Assembly (NCBI RefSeq): GCF_012641745.1
Contig: NZ_WEHZ01000044.1
Coordinates: 1 to 34,677 of the forward strand
Direction of reading: 5' to 3'
From: Pseudoalteromonas peptidolytica
GTDB lineage: Bacteria > Pseudomonadota > Gammaproteobacteria > Enterobacterales > Alteromonadaceae
Length of the DNA: 34,677 bases
Shown here: positions 24,815 to 33,073 of the stretch, in pieces
Layout of the letters: each line of letters opens with the position of its first letter
Position numbering within the stretch: position 1 is the first letter of the stretch
The notes under the pieces: generated by a model
Databases searched by the model: none
What the model saw: the letters and a program-made list of their open reading frames with translations, nothing else
Told to the model about the DNA's origin: nothing
Position numbers and translations under genes: made by a program

Positions 24815-24962
24815 TGCACATTCCCCTATAACTTAATATTAACGATAGCTTAGCAATTATTGTGTATTAGTGCTACAAATTTAGTGAGGGCAGCAAGTCA
24901 ACTGATGATTCTTACTGCAAAAAAGTCAGTTTTTGTTTACAAATTTACCGCTTTTGGGTCTT

Positions 24963-25805
24963 TTAGCCTCTAGAGCTGGAACGAAGAGATTTACCTTTCT
25001 TATCACCATACATTTGTTTATCTGCTTCATGGATAAGTAAATCAGCTTGCTTTGCAGGGTCGACCATAACCTGTCCTATACTGACATTGATATTGTATTC
25101 AAGCAGCCCGTTTAGTAATGCACTTCTGATTTCATCTAGGTTAGGCAGCTCACAATCCACATAAGCAATGAATTCATCCCCTCCTATCCGAAAGCAATGT
25201 GACAAACCAAAGTATTGCTGCATATTTTGTGTGAAGCTAATGAGTACCTTGTCTCCAACGTGATGCCCATACGTGTCATTTACTTGTTTAAAGTTATCGA
25301 CATCGAGATAGAGTAACCATAGACCCGCAAACTTATGTGCTTGTAGCCCTTCGAAGCAAGCTTTGCGACTGCCCACTCCGGTCATCGAGTCGTGATTTGC
25401 TTCGTAACGCATCTGCTGTTCGAGCTGCCTTCTTCTTTCCACTTCTGCTTTTAGCTTGTAAACGTCTTTACGCTTTTCTTTGATCATGCGATAAAAGCCG
25501 ACACTTATTAATAAAAAACCTAGATTTTTCAAAGATGTATCTAAGCCTAAAATAGGCAGATTAGTGTTGCCGATAAAGCTGTCAAAAATATCCAGTAGTA
25601 AGCCAACGGAATAAACAAGTAATGCTACACGTAATAGTTTATTGACGACTTCTTTGGTAATGATAAAAAATAACGTGAACGAAACAGCAAACCAAAAAAG
25701 CTCCTCGAAACTCTCGTAATCTGTGTGACCATTGGTGTACATAAACACCGCTAACGCGATATTCACTATCCAGAACAGTAGCAATGGAACTGCCGTTTTT
25801 ATCAA
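24963..25805 (-). CDS. Membrane GGDEF diguanylate cyclase
   Basis: 280 residues. The first 110 residues hold about five hydrophobic helices (VPLLLFWIVNIALAVFMYT onward), then a short coiled stretch (KLKAEVERRRQLEQQMR) and a GGDEF domain: HDSMTGVGSRKA, LYLDVDNFKQVNDTYGH, RIGGDEF at residues 206-212, ADKQMYGDKKG. All substrate and metal residues of an active cyclase that makes c-di-GMP are present. The RxxD product-inhibition site expected just before GGDEF is missing (LSHCF). The start is a TTG at 25805, close after an in-frame stop, so it is uncertain. It may be co-transcribed with the DUF3429 gene 67 bases upstream. Confidence 0.9.
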   Translation of the reverse strand: MIKTAVPLLLFWIVNIALAVFMYTNGHTDYESFEELFWFAVSFTLFFIITKEVVNKLLRVALLVYSVGLLLDIFDSFIGNTNLPILGLDTSLKNLGFLLISVGFYRMIKEKRKDVYKLKAEVERRRQLEQQMRYEANHDSMTGVGSRKACFEGLQAHKFAGLWLLYLDVDNFKQVNDTYGHHVGDKVLISFTQNMQQYFGLSHCFRIGGDEFIAYVDCELPNLDEIRSALLNGLLEYNINVSIGQVMVDPAKQADLLIHEADKQMYGDKKGKSLRSSSRG

Positions 25806-25872
25806 AGTAATTTAGCTCGCTATGGTTCGCCTACAGTTAGTTATAGTTAATGGGTCATGGGACGCAAGTTTC

Positions 25873-26295
25873 CTAAGCGCTGAGTTCAAGGGCTTGAGAA
25901 ATCATAAAGAGGTGCCCGACGAAAACCATTGCGCTTAGCACGGTGCGCATTTTCTGGTAATCCTTATGGTATTCTTTCCACATTGGGGATAAACGTTCAA
26001 TCAGATAGACCAGCCAGTAAGCCACGGATAAGTATACCAATGACCACTCGAGCGTTAGAAAACTCAGTAGCGGATAGGGGATCACAACAACAACAGCCAG
26101 TATCGCTTGGCTTTGCGTTTGTTGACCTGCACGCCATAAACTGCCAGCCATAAAGGCTAAAATACCAAAACTATAAAATTGAAACGCTTGTACTGTGTTA
26201 GCTGATGCGCCGGTCATTAAGGTCCATGCAATACAGGCAAGAAAGGGAACAAAACCAAGGTAGCCAAGTTGGATATGATTAAAATAGGGGTGCAT
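25873..26295 (-). CDS. DUF3429 family membrane protein
   Basis: 140 residues with four to five hydrophobic helices. The pattern LGYLGFVPFLACIAWTL, then FQFYSFGILAFMAGSLWRAG matches DUF3429 proteins, in which a Ser/Gly-rich second helix is typical. No function is known for the family. It starts at an ATG at 26295 and ends 67 bases before the GGDEF gene on the same strand. It is divergent from ahpC, separated by 228 bases. Confidence 0.75.
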   Translation of the reverse strand: MHPYFNHIQLGYLGFVPFLACIAWTLMTGASANTVQAFQFYSFGILAFMAGSLWRAGQQTQSQAILAVVVVIPYPLLSFLTLEWSLVYLSVAYWLVYLIERLSPMWKEYHKDYQKMRTVLSAMVFVGHLFMISQALELSA

Positions 26296-26523
26296 AGTAA
26301 CGCTCTGTTATATCTGATGATTGGATCATACCGTATTTACAGTACTTTTATACTCTTATGCTAAATTAGTTGATCACTTAAAAAGCTATTATCAGTTTTT
26401 TCGATTACAGTGATTCAAACAATCCATTTTATTTAAATATCACTTCCCCTTATCTTTGTACTCAAGCCAAGGCGAATAGCAATCGCCAACATTAATTCAA
26501 ACTAAACAACAGTGAGGAAAGCG

Positions 26524-27093
26524 ATGAGCACTTCATTAATCAACACAAAAATTAAACCTTTTAACGCAACAGCATACCATGGTGGCGACTTCGTAGAAGT
26601 TTCTGAGCAAGACCTATTAGGCAAATGGTCAATCGTATTCTTCTACCCAGCGGATTTTACTTTTGTATGTCCGACAGAGCTTGGTGATTTAGCTGATTAT
26701 TACGCACAGCTTCAAGAAATGGGTGTTGAAGTGTATTCAGTATCAACAGACACACACTTCACACACAAAGCGTGGCATGACGCGTCAGAAACGATTAAGA
26801 AAATCCAGTTTCCTATGATTGGCGACCCAACAGGCCGTATTACTCGTAACTTCGGTGTAATGATCGAAGAGGAAGGGTTAGCGCTTCGTGGTACTTTTGT
26901 AATCAACCCTGAGGGTGAAATCAAAGTTATTGAAACGCATGACCTAGGTATCGGTCGCAGCGCTAAAGAGCTAGTACGTAAAGTACAAGCTGCTCAATAC
27001 ATCGCATCTCACGATGGTGAAGTATGTCCAGCGTCTTGGCAACCAGGTGAAGAAACATTAGCACCTTCACTAGACTTAGTTGGCAAAATCTAA
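26524..27093 (+). CDS. ahpC: Alkyl hydroperoxide reductase subunit C (2-Cys peroxiredoxin)
   Basis: 189 residues, typical AhpC length. The peroxidatic Cys49 sits in FYPADFTFVCPTEL and the resolving Cys168 in EVCPASW. It reduces hydrogen peroxide and organic hydroperoxides in the cytoplasm and is recycled by AhpF, whose gene follows. The ATG at 26524 was chosen because GAGGAAAG is just upstream; an earlier start at 26512 would lie inside that site. OxyR control is usual in this group, but I could not find a convincing OxyR site upstream. A short hairpin (GGCGA/TCGCC) lies at 26471-26487. Confidence 0.97.
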   Translation: MSTSLINTKIKPFNATAYHGGDFVEVSEQDLLGKWSIVFFYPADFTFVCPTELGDLADYYAQLQEMGVEVYSVSTDTHFTHKAWHDASETIKKIQFPMIGDPTGRITRNFGVMIEEEGLALRGTFVINPEGEIKVIETHDLGIGRSAKELVRKVQAAQYIASHDGEVCPASWQPGEETLAPSLDLVGKI

Positions 27094-27102
27094 ATTGTCA
27101 AA

Positions 27103-27123
27103 GGGAGTGCAGTATGCACTCCC
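27103..27123 (+). terminator. Hairpin between ahpC and ahpF
   Basis: GGGAGTGCA / TGCACTCCC, a 9-base perfect stem with a 3-base loop, starts 9 bases after the ahpC stop. The following sequence (AAATTAACC) has no T run, so full termination is unlikely; partial termination or RNA stabilisation, giving more AhpC than AhpF, is more plausible. Confidence 0.55.
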
Positions 27124-27199
27124 AAATTAACCATCCAGATGAACTGAGTTCATTGTTTTTGCGAATTTTTACTGTAGTTTCTGCAGAGGGTTACCATTT

Positions 27200-28768
27200 A
27201 TGTTAGACAACCAAATTAAAACTCAACTACAAAGCCACTTTAGCTCTCTACAACGCCCGATTGAACTCGTCATTAGTCTTGATGACAGTAAAAAATCGCA
27301 AGAGCTAAAAGAGTTAGCGCAAGATTTAGCGTCTTTGAGCGATAAAATTTCACTATCTGAATCGAGTGAAGGCAAGCGCATACCACAAATGTCAGTTCGC
27401 GGTATAGACACAAAGAGTGAAATTACGTTTGCAGGCGTACCCATGGGGCATGAATTTACCAGCTTGGTTCTTGCATTATTGCATTCAGGCGGGCATGCCA
27501 CTAAAGCATCGGCAGACGATCTCGAACTGATCAAGGGTATTGATAACCCATTGAACTTTGAGGTGTACATTTCACTGAGCTGCCAAACCTGTCCACAAGT
27601 CGTGCAGGCATTGAATCTCATGGCGGCAGTTAATCCAAATATTACGACTACGATGATTGATGGTGCTTTGTTCCAAGAGGAAGTCGAATCACGCAACATC
27701 ATGGCCGTGCCAACCGTATACTTAAATGGTGAGCAATTCAGTCAAGGCGCAGTAAGCCTAAGCGATATTTTACTAAAACTTGATAGCAAAGCTGGCGAAA
27801 AACAAGCAGCTGTACTTAACAACAAAGAGGTGTTTGATGTGCTCGTTGTTGGTGGCGGCCCAGCTGGTGCATCTGCTGCTATCTATGCCGCTCGTAAAGG
27901 ACTAAATACCGGTGTTGTGGCTGAGCGCTTTGGTGGTCAAGTTGCGGATACTTTAGGTATTGAGAACTTTATCTCTGTACAAAAAACCGAAGGCCCTAAA
28001 CTGGTTGCACAGTTAGAAGAGCATGTTAACCAATATGGCGTTGATGTGATGAAGAACCAGCGTGCAGCGGCGATTAACAAAGGCGAAACCATTGATATCA
28101 CTCTTGAAAGCGGTGCAGTGTTAAAAGCTAAATCGGTGGTAGTGGCAACGGGAGCGCGTTGGAGAAGTATGAATGTACCTGGTGAATCCGAATATAAAGG
28201 AAGAGGGGTTGCCTATTGTCCGCACTGTGATGGTCCGTTATTCAAAGGTAAGCCCGTTGCGGTGATCGGTGGCGGTAATTCGGGTATAGAAGCTGCCATC
28301 GACTTGGCAAATATTGTTGAGCATGTCACGGTATTAGAGTTTGCCGATACACTTAGAGCTGACGAAGTGCTGATCAAAAAGGCAAAAAGCCTTACCAACG
28401 TTACCATTATCAAAAACGCACAAACCACTGAAGTCGTTGGAGATGGTAACAAAGTAATTGGTCTTAACTATATAGACAGGGTAAGCGGTGACACTCATTC
28501 GTTAGCACTCGCTGGCATCTTTGTACAAATTGGGCTGGTGCCAAATACTGAATGGTTAAAATCGAGTGAAGTCGAACTTAGTCGCTTTGGTGAAATTGAA
28601 ATTGACAGCAAAGGGGCGACAAGTTTAGCGGGCGTTTACGCGGCAGGCGATGCAACCACCACACCGTTTAAGCAAATTATTATTGCGATGGGTGGGGGAG
28701 CGACAGCAAGTTTAGGCGCTTTTGATTATCTAATTCGGTTAGGACAAGACGACGAGCAAGCTGCTTAA
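27200..28768 (+). CDS. ahpF: Alkyl hydroperoxide reductase subunit F
   Basis: 522 residues, the usual AhpF length. Residues 1-200 are the tandem thioredoxin-fold N-terminal domain with the redox pair Cys128/Cys131 (SCQTCPQV). The thioredoxin-reductase-like part has the FAD site VVGGGPAGASAAIYAARKG, the redox pair Cys340/Cys343 (YCPHCDGP), the NAD(P)H site AVIGGGNSGIEAA, and AGDATTTP near the end. It passes electrons from NADH through FAD and both disulfides to AhpC. The ATG at 27200 has AGAGGG nine bases upstream. A strong terminator follows. Confidence 0.97.
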   Translation: MLDNQIKTQLQSHFSSLQRPIELVISLDDSKKSQELKELAQDLASLSDKISLSESSEGKRIPQMSVRGIDTKSEITFAGVPMGHEFTSLVLALLHSGGHATKASADDLELIKGIDNPLNFEVYISLSCQTCPQVVQALNLMAAVNPNITTTMIDGALFQEEVESRNIMAVPTVYLNGEQFSQGAVSLSDILLKLDSKAGEKQAAVLNNKEVFDVLVVGGGPAGASAAIYAARKGLNTGVVAERFGGQVADTLGIENFISVQKTEGPKLVAQLEEHVNQYGVDVMKNQRAAAINKGETIDITLESGAVLKAKSVVVATGARWRSMNVPGESEYKGRGVAYCPHCDGPLFKGKPVAVIGGGNSGIEAAIDLANIVEHVTVLEFADTLRADEVLIKKAKSLTNVTIIKNAQTTEVVGDGNKVIGLNYIDRVSGDTHSLALAGIFVQIGLVPNTEWLKSSEVELSRFGEIEIDSKGATSLAGVYAAGDATTTPFKQIIIAMGGGATASLGAFDYLIRLGQDDEQAA

Positions 28769-28822
28769 GTATTTGCATTATCACAAAGAATCATTGCAAC
28801 TATACACCCATGCAATGCTCCC

Positions 28823-28852
28823 AAGCCACACTCCAGCAGTGTGGCTTTTTTA
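28823..28852 (+). terminator. Intrinsic terminator of ahpCF
   Basis: AAGCCACACT / AGTGTGGCTT, a 10-base perfect stem with a CCAGC loop, followed by a run of T. It lies 54 bases past the ahpF stop and closes the operon. The rest of the gap 28769-29170 is AT-rich with no gene that I can support; the candidate promoter of the next operon is near its end. Confidence 0.92.
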
Positions 28853-29082
28853 TTTATCCCTATATTTGCATCAATATGCCTGTTTTTCCGCTGTGAAGTG
28901 GCTTTTCTATGCTCCAACAGTCTTTTAGTAAATAGCAAAAATAAAGCAACTCAATCGAATTTTTAGTTTAAATAACTTATAACTTTTTGATTAATATTAA
29001 TTTAGTGTTTATGAAAAGGTTGGGTTTTGTTTTTGTAGTGTTAATTTTAAGGTTTGTTTTATTTTAAATTATTTCACAACCG

Positions 29083-29111
29083 TTGCTGTAGTGTGAATGT
29101 TTCTATATCTT
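29083..29111 (+). promoter_or_regulatory. Candidate sigma-70 promoter of the diaminobutyrate/NRPS operon
   Basis: TTGCTG and TATCTT are separated by 17 bases, about 60 bases upstream of the aminotransferase start, in an AT-rich region. Matches to consensus are partial (3 of 6 and 4 of 6), so this is only a candidate. A TTGACC at 29110 lacks a good partner. Confidence 0.3.
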
Positions 29112-29170
29112 GACCAGCCTTAATTGTAATGTGAATGAAACTTCAATGTAACAATGAGGGGGATAACACA

Positions 29171-30544
29171 ATGGATAGAACACAGGAATTAACAAGCAAC
29201 TACACTGAATCACAAGATACAGCAAGCTGGTACACCTATCAAAGCTACGTAGAGTCAAGTGCAAGAACGTATTCGCGAGTTATCGATAAAGTCATCGTCT
29301 CTGGTAAAGGTTCAATCCTTACCGATGCTGATGGAAAAGAATATGTCGATCTTTTAGCTTGTGCAGGGACATTAGCACTGGGTCATAACAATCCAGAAAT
29401 TAAACAAGAGCTAATTAAGTACCTTCATACAGATGAAGTGATGCAAGGATTGGATATTTTAACACCCGCAAAATATGCGTTTACTAAAGAGTTATTGGGT
29501 TTACTGCCAGAAAAGTTTCGTGATGAAGCACGTATCCAATTTTGCGGCCCATCTGGCGCAGATGCCACTGAAGCTGCGGTTAAGCTATTCAAAACTGCAA
29601 CAAAACGTCGCACAGTACTTGCGTTTCATGGTGGGTATCACGGTATGACAGCCGGTGCATTATCACTTACCGGTAATCTCAGTGCCAAAGATGCTGTAGC
29701 GTCATTGATGCCTGATGTGCATTATCTTCCTTTCCCTTATGACTATCGCTCACCTTACTTGGTACAAGGTGACGAGTTAATAGAGACTTCTTTACACCAT
29801 ATTGAAACCGTCTTTAGCGACCCAGAAAGCGGTATAACCAAGCCTGCTGCTGTGATATTAGAGGCAATCCAGGGGGAAGGTGGCTGTATTCCTGCCCCTG
29901 CCAAGTGGCTCAAAGGCTTACGTCAATTGTGTGATGAATACGATATTCCGCTGATTTTCGATGAAATTCAGTGCGGTTTCGCTCGCTCTGGTGATTTATT
30001 CGCCTTTCAAAGTGCTGACATCATGCCGGATGCGATTTTACTATCAAAAGCACTTGGTGGCGGCATGCCAATGTCAGTTGTTGTGTATCGTGAAAAATAT
30101 GATCACTGGAAACCTGGGGCGCACACCGGCACCTTCCGAGGAAACCAGTTGGCGATGATTGCAGGTCGCAAAGGTATGGAAATTATCCGTCGTGATAAAT
30201 TGGCCGAAGCTGCTCAAAAAAAAGGGACATGGCTTAAAGCCGAGTTGGAAAAACTGAAGCAAAAGTACACCTTTATCGGGGATGTTAGGGGGCGGGGCTT
30301 GATGTTAGGAATTGAAATTATTCACCCAAACACAGCCAGATCACCAAAGCACCCTGATTTGGGCGATGGCTCATTGGCTTCAGCAATCAAAAAACAATGC
30401 TTTGCCAATGGCTTGATTTTAGAAACTGGTGGCCGCTTTGGGGCTGTATTGCGCTTATTACCAGCTTTAACTATCTCGATGGATGAGCTCGAGCGTGCGC
30501 TTGAACTGCTTGATCTTAGCATGAGTCAACTAGCGCAGGGGTAA
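29171..30544 (+). CDS. Diaminobutyrate--2-oxoglutarate aminotransferase (class III, PvdH/Dat/EctB-like)
   Basis: 457 residues. A PLP-dependent class III aminotransferase: the cofactor-ring Asp264 is in IFDEIQCGFARSGDLFAFQ, the Schiff-base Lys293 in LLSKALGGGMP, and FHGGYHGMTAGAL and QFCGPSGADATEAAVKLF are typical of the diaminobutyrate branch. It would transfer the amino group of glutamate to aspartate semialdehyde, giving L-2,4-diaminobutyrate. The ATG at 29171 has GAGGGGG upstream. It is the first gene of an apparent operon: 5 bases to the aspartokinase, then the aspartic protease and an NRPS. No ectoine synthase genes are present, so ectoine is unlikely to be the product. Substrate assignment is inference from family and context. 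Confidence 0.88.
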   Translation: MDRTQELTSNYTESQDTASWYTYQSYVESSARTYSRVIDKVIVSGKGSILTDADGKEYVDLLACAGTLALGHNNPEIKQELIKYLHTDEVMQGLDILTPAKYAFTKELLGLLPEKFRDEARIQFCGPSGADATEAAVKLFKTATKRRTVLAFHGGYHGMTAGALSLTGNLSAKDAVASLMPDVHYLPFPYDYRSPYLVQGDELIETSLHHIETVFSDPESGITKPAAVILEAIQGEGGCIPAPAKWLKGLRQLCDEYDIPLIFDEIQCGFARSGDLFAFQSADIMPDAILLSKALGGGMPMSVVVYREKYDHWKPGAHTGTFRGNQLAMIAGRKGMEIIRRDKLAEAAQKKGTWLKAELEKLKQKYTFIGDVRGRGLMLGIEIIHPNTARSPKHPDLGDGSLASAIKKQCFANGLILETGGRFGAVLRLLPALTISMDELERALELLDLSMSQLAQG

Positions 30545-30549
30545 GTAAG

Positions 30550-31848
30550 ATGAATTGTCCCGTTGTCATGAAGTTTGGCGGTGCATCATTGGGATGTGCT
30601 GAATCGATATTACGTGTCGCAAGGCTTATCCAGCAACAGCAGAAGCACACTCGAGTCATCGTGATAGTGTCAGGCTGTGGCAACGTGACAAATGATCTTG
30701 AAGCCATTCTTGCTGACCCACACAAACCGAGCCAAAAACGCGCATTAGAACAAGTCAAGTTGTTCCACAGTGAATTACTTCGGCAATGCGCCCTAACTTT
30801 ACAGGCAGAGCCTGAACTCACCGCCACCCAACATGTGATTTATGATCTATGTGACCACGCACTTGAGCTGCTTGATTACCCGGAGGTGGCTCATGATGAC
30901 TTACTCACACTCGGCGAGCGGCTGAGCGCACAGATCATGATCGGTGTTTTACGTGTATTAGGGCTCAGTTGTGGCTATTTGGATGCCGCAGAGTTTATTC
31001 ATTTATGCGGTGAAAAATCCGAACATCAGCCAGCCATTGAGAAGATCAGTCGTTTGTTGCAACAGGTTGCGAGACAAGCCAAGCACGTTAATGTCAGTGA
31101 AGGCTTTATTGCTCGCGCGGAAGATGGACAAATCGCCACATTAGGTCGCAACGGCTCAGATACAACTGCAGCAATCTGGGCTGTTGCGTTAAATGCAAGT
31201 CGCCTTGAAATTTGGAAAGAAGTAAAAGGGTTATGTAATGCCGATCCTAACATTATTCCAGAAGCCAATTTAATCACCGATATTGCGTTTGACGATCTGT
31301 GTGTTTTATCACAATTTGGTGCATCTGTGATCCATTACCCCGCGTTACAATTATTGCGACAACAGCGCTTAATACTTTCGCTAAAGTGTCCAAAAAATCC
31401 AAACACGCCAAAAGCCACTCATATTCATTTTGGTGGCGAGCGCCCCCCTGTAAGTGCATTAGCACTATTGAGTGGCGTGCAAGTCTTGCCCCATGGCGAA
31501 CACCTAGGACTATTTTGTGTTGATAAAGGTGCCGCTGAACTGCGTTTTGTTATGGAATTATTCTTACAAAACAAAATATTACATGCTCTTCAAAAGATAC
31601 AGAAAAGTCAAAGCTTGTTGCTGCTTACGTTATTCAGCAATCAGTTTGCTATTGATACTCAGGCGTTAAAAAGTCAGCTATCCAAGCACGGGATATCGGT
31701 ATTGGCAGTGTGTTCCGATGGTGCCAACGAATGCGTGAATCTCGTTATTGTCGCGGAAGAAAAAGCGCAAGCAATGCGGATTGCACATGCCCAGTTACGC
31801 CAGCAAATTACACAAAGTCAATGTATAGAAGTGAACGATGCAGTATAG
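30550..31848 (+). CDS. Dedicated aspartokinase of the diaminobutyrate operon
   Basis: 432 residues. The kinase domain (about 1-290) shows VVMKFGGASLG (usual KFGGTS), VIVIVSGCGNVTNDL, TLGERLSAQIM, TLGRNGSDTTAAIWAVAL, KEVKGLCNADPNIIP and FGASVIHYPALQLL. These give ATP-dependent phosphorylation of aspartate. The C-terminal third corresponds to the ACT regulatory domains but is poorly conserved, so feedback inhibition by lysine or threonine may be weak (inference). A separate aspartokinase next to a diaminobutyrate aminotransferase recalls the ask gene of ectoine operons, which secures precursor flow. The Asd step between them must be supplied elsewhere. The gene's last 11 bases overlap the following gene. 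Confidence 0.88.
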   Translation: MNCPVVMKFGGASLGCAESILRVARLIQQQQKHTRVIVIVSGCGNVTNDLEAILADPHKPSQKRALEQVKLFHSELLRQCALTLQAEPELTATQHVIYDLCDHALELLDYPEVAHDDLLTLGERLSAQIMIGVLRVLGLSCGYLDAAEFIHLCGEKSEHQPAIEKISRLLQQVARQAKHVNVSEGFIARAEDGQIATLGRNGSDTTAAIWAVALNASRLEIWKEVKGLCNADPNIIPEANLITDIAFDDLCVLSQFGASVIHYPALQLLRQQRLILSLKCPKNPNTPKATHIHFGGERPPVSALALLSGVQVLPHGEHLGLFCVDKGAAELRFVMELFLQNKILHALQKIQKSQSLLLLTLFSNQFAIDTQALKSQLSKHGISVLAVCSDGANECVNLVIVAEEKAQAMRIAHAQLRQQITQSQCIEVNDAV

Positions 31849-33037
31849 AACCTTGTTTTTTATTTTGATTTTATTCCTAGGTATATCAATGAGCCAAGCA
31901 CAAGTTGACCCAGCGATAAACGCTTGGGCACCGAAACTAGAAGCCATCACCGAGAAGCAGCAAAGCACTTTAAACGACATTTATCGTCATATGTTAGCTG
32001 GCAACTTTACGTTGGCTGAAACCGAGTTGGCAAAGCTATATAAGGAAGTCCCGCAAGTATTACCGCAGTGGCTTGCGTTGCTGACTGAGCAACAGCAATA
32101 CGAAAAGATCCGCAAGTTAGTTGACGAGGGAATTGTTTCCCCTACGCATAGTAGTGCTGTGATAGCCAACACGCTCGCTTCTGGCTCTTTACCACAACTT
32201 TACTTCGAACAATCACAAGCCTCCATCCCGTTGCAAGGCCACTGGTTAGTGCCTCTGCCAAGAGTAAAGCTGAGGCTAAATGGACATGAATTCTACTTTG
32301 TGCTCGATACCGGTGCTTCTCAAAGTCTAGTGACAGACAAAGTGGTGAAGCAATTACAACTTGATATTGCCTCACAGCAGCAAGTCGAAATCGATACTGC
32401 AACTGCAAATACAGTCAAGGCTGACTTAGTGCGCTTGCCACCGTTTCAGCTCGGTCCGGTTAAAGCCCAAGATCAGCTTGCGCTCGTTGTTGATCACACT
32501 GAACTCGAACAGCGGTTTTTGGGGATTAATTGGTATCAACTTGATGGCATTATCGGCTGGCCAATTATAAAAGCATTGGATTTAACGCTTGATTTTGAAG
32601 AACAAATCGCTGAAATCAAAAAGCCTGCGCTGCAGCAAGAGAAAAGCGGAAATCTCGTCTGGCTGTTTGACGACCCTATGGTGATCACCAAGGCAAACAA
32701 TACAAATCAACTCTGGTTTTTAGATACCGGCGCAATGGAGAGTCAAATCACCAGAGATTACTTAAGTCCAGAACAATACCAATCCATTACGTGGAAAGAG
32801 CGAAAGTTTAATGGGTTAGGGGGCAAAGGGGCGGTGGAGAAAACCGCTAAATTTGGCCCTATCAGCATCCATTTTCCATCGATCACACAGCATTTTAAAA
32901 AACTGACGGTACGTGCCGACCATCAAGATTGCAGCCATAGTCGTTGCGATGGTCGATTGGGTGTCGACACCGCAGACAGCCTTCGCATGCATATTAATTT
33001 TCACGCCGCCAGTTTTGACATTCGCCATAAACACTGA
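31838..33037 (+). CDS. Secreted two-lobed (double retropepsin-like) aspartic protease
   Basis: 399 residues. A signal peptide covers residues 1-21 (QYRTLFFILILFLGISMSQA) with no lipobox, so a periplasmic place is likely. A helical N-terminal domain (about 25-120) precedes two retropepsin-like lobes. Lobe 1 has Asp157 in FVLDTGASQSLV and the hydrophobic-Gly motif LDGIIGW. Lobe 2 has Asp296 in FLDTGAMESQIT and DGRLGVD. Two catalytic aspartates in one chain imply a monomeric active enzyme. It overlaps the aspartokinase by 11 bases and precedes the NRPS by 36, so it is translated in the same operon. It may process a peptide product, cut a prodrug leader, or serve in protection; all of this is inferred. 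Confidence 0.85.
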   Translation: MQYRTLFFILILFLGISMSQAQVDPAINAWAPKLEAITEKQQSTLNDIYRHMLAGNFTLAETELAKLYKEVPQVLPQWLALLTEQQQYEKIRKLVDEGIVSPTHSSAVIANTLASGSLPQLYFEQSQASIPLQGHWLVPLPRVKLRLNGHEFYFVLDTGASQSLVTDKVVKQLQLDIASQQQVEIDTATANTVKADLVRLPPFQLGPVKAQDQLALVVDHTELEQRFLGINWYQLDGIIGWPIIKALDLTLDFEEQIAEIKKPALQQEKSGNLVWLFDDPMVITKANNTNQLWFLDTGAMESQITRDYLSPEQYQSITWKERKFNGLGGKGAVEKTAKFGPISIHFPSITQHFKKLTVRADHQDCSHSRCDGRLGVDTADSLRMHINFHAASFDIRHKH

Positions 33038-33073
33038 GCTTCCCTAGGAACGTTTTACTCACGGAATACAAAA

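Noticed and set aside
26340..26500. OxyR-binding site upstream of ahpC
   Set aside because: I looked for spaced ATAG/CTAT elements; only isolated GAT and CTAT pieces with wrong spacing are present.
29171..31848. Ectoine operon (ectB plus ask)
   Set aside because: No ectA or ectC is adjacent and the operon continues into a protease and an NRPS.
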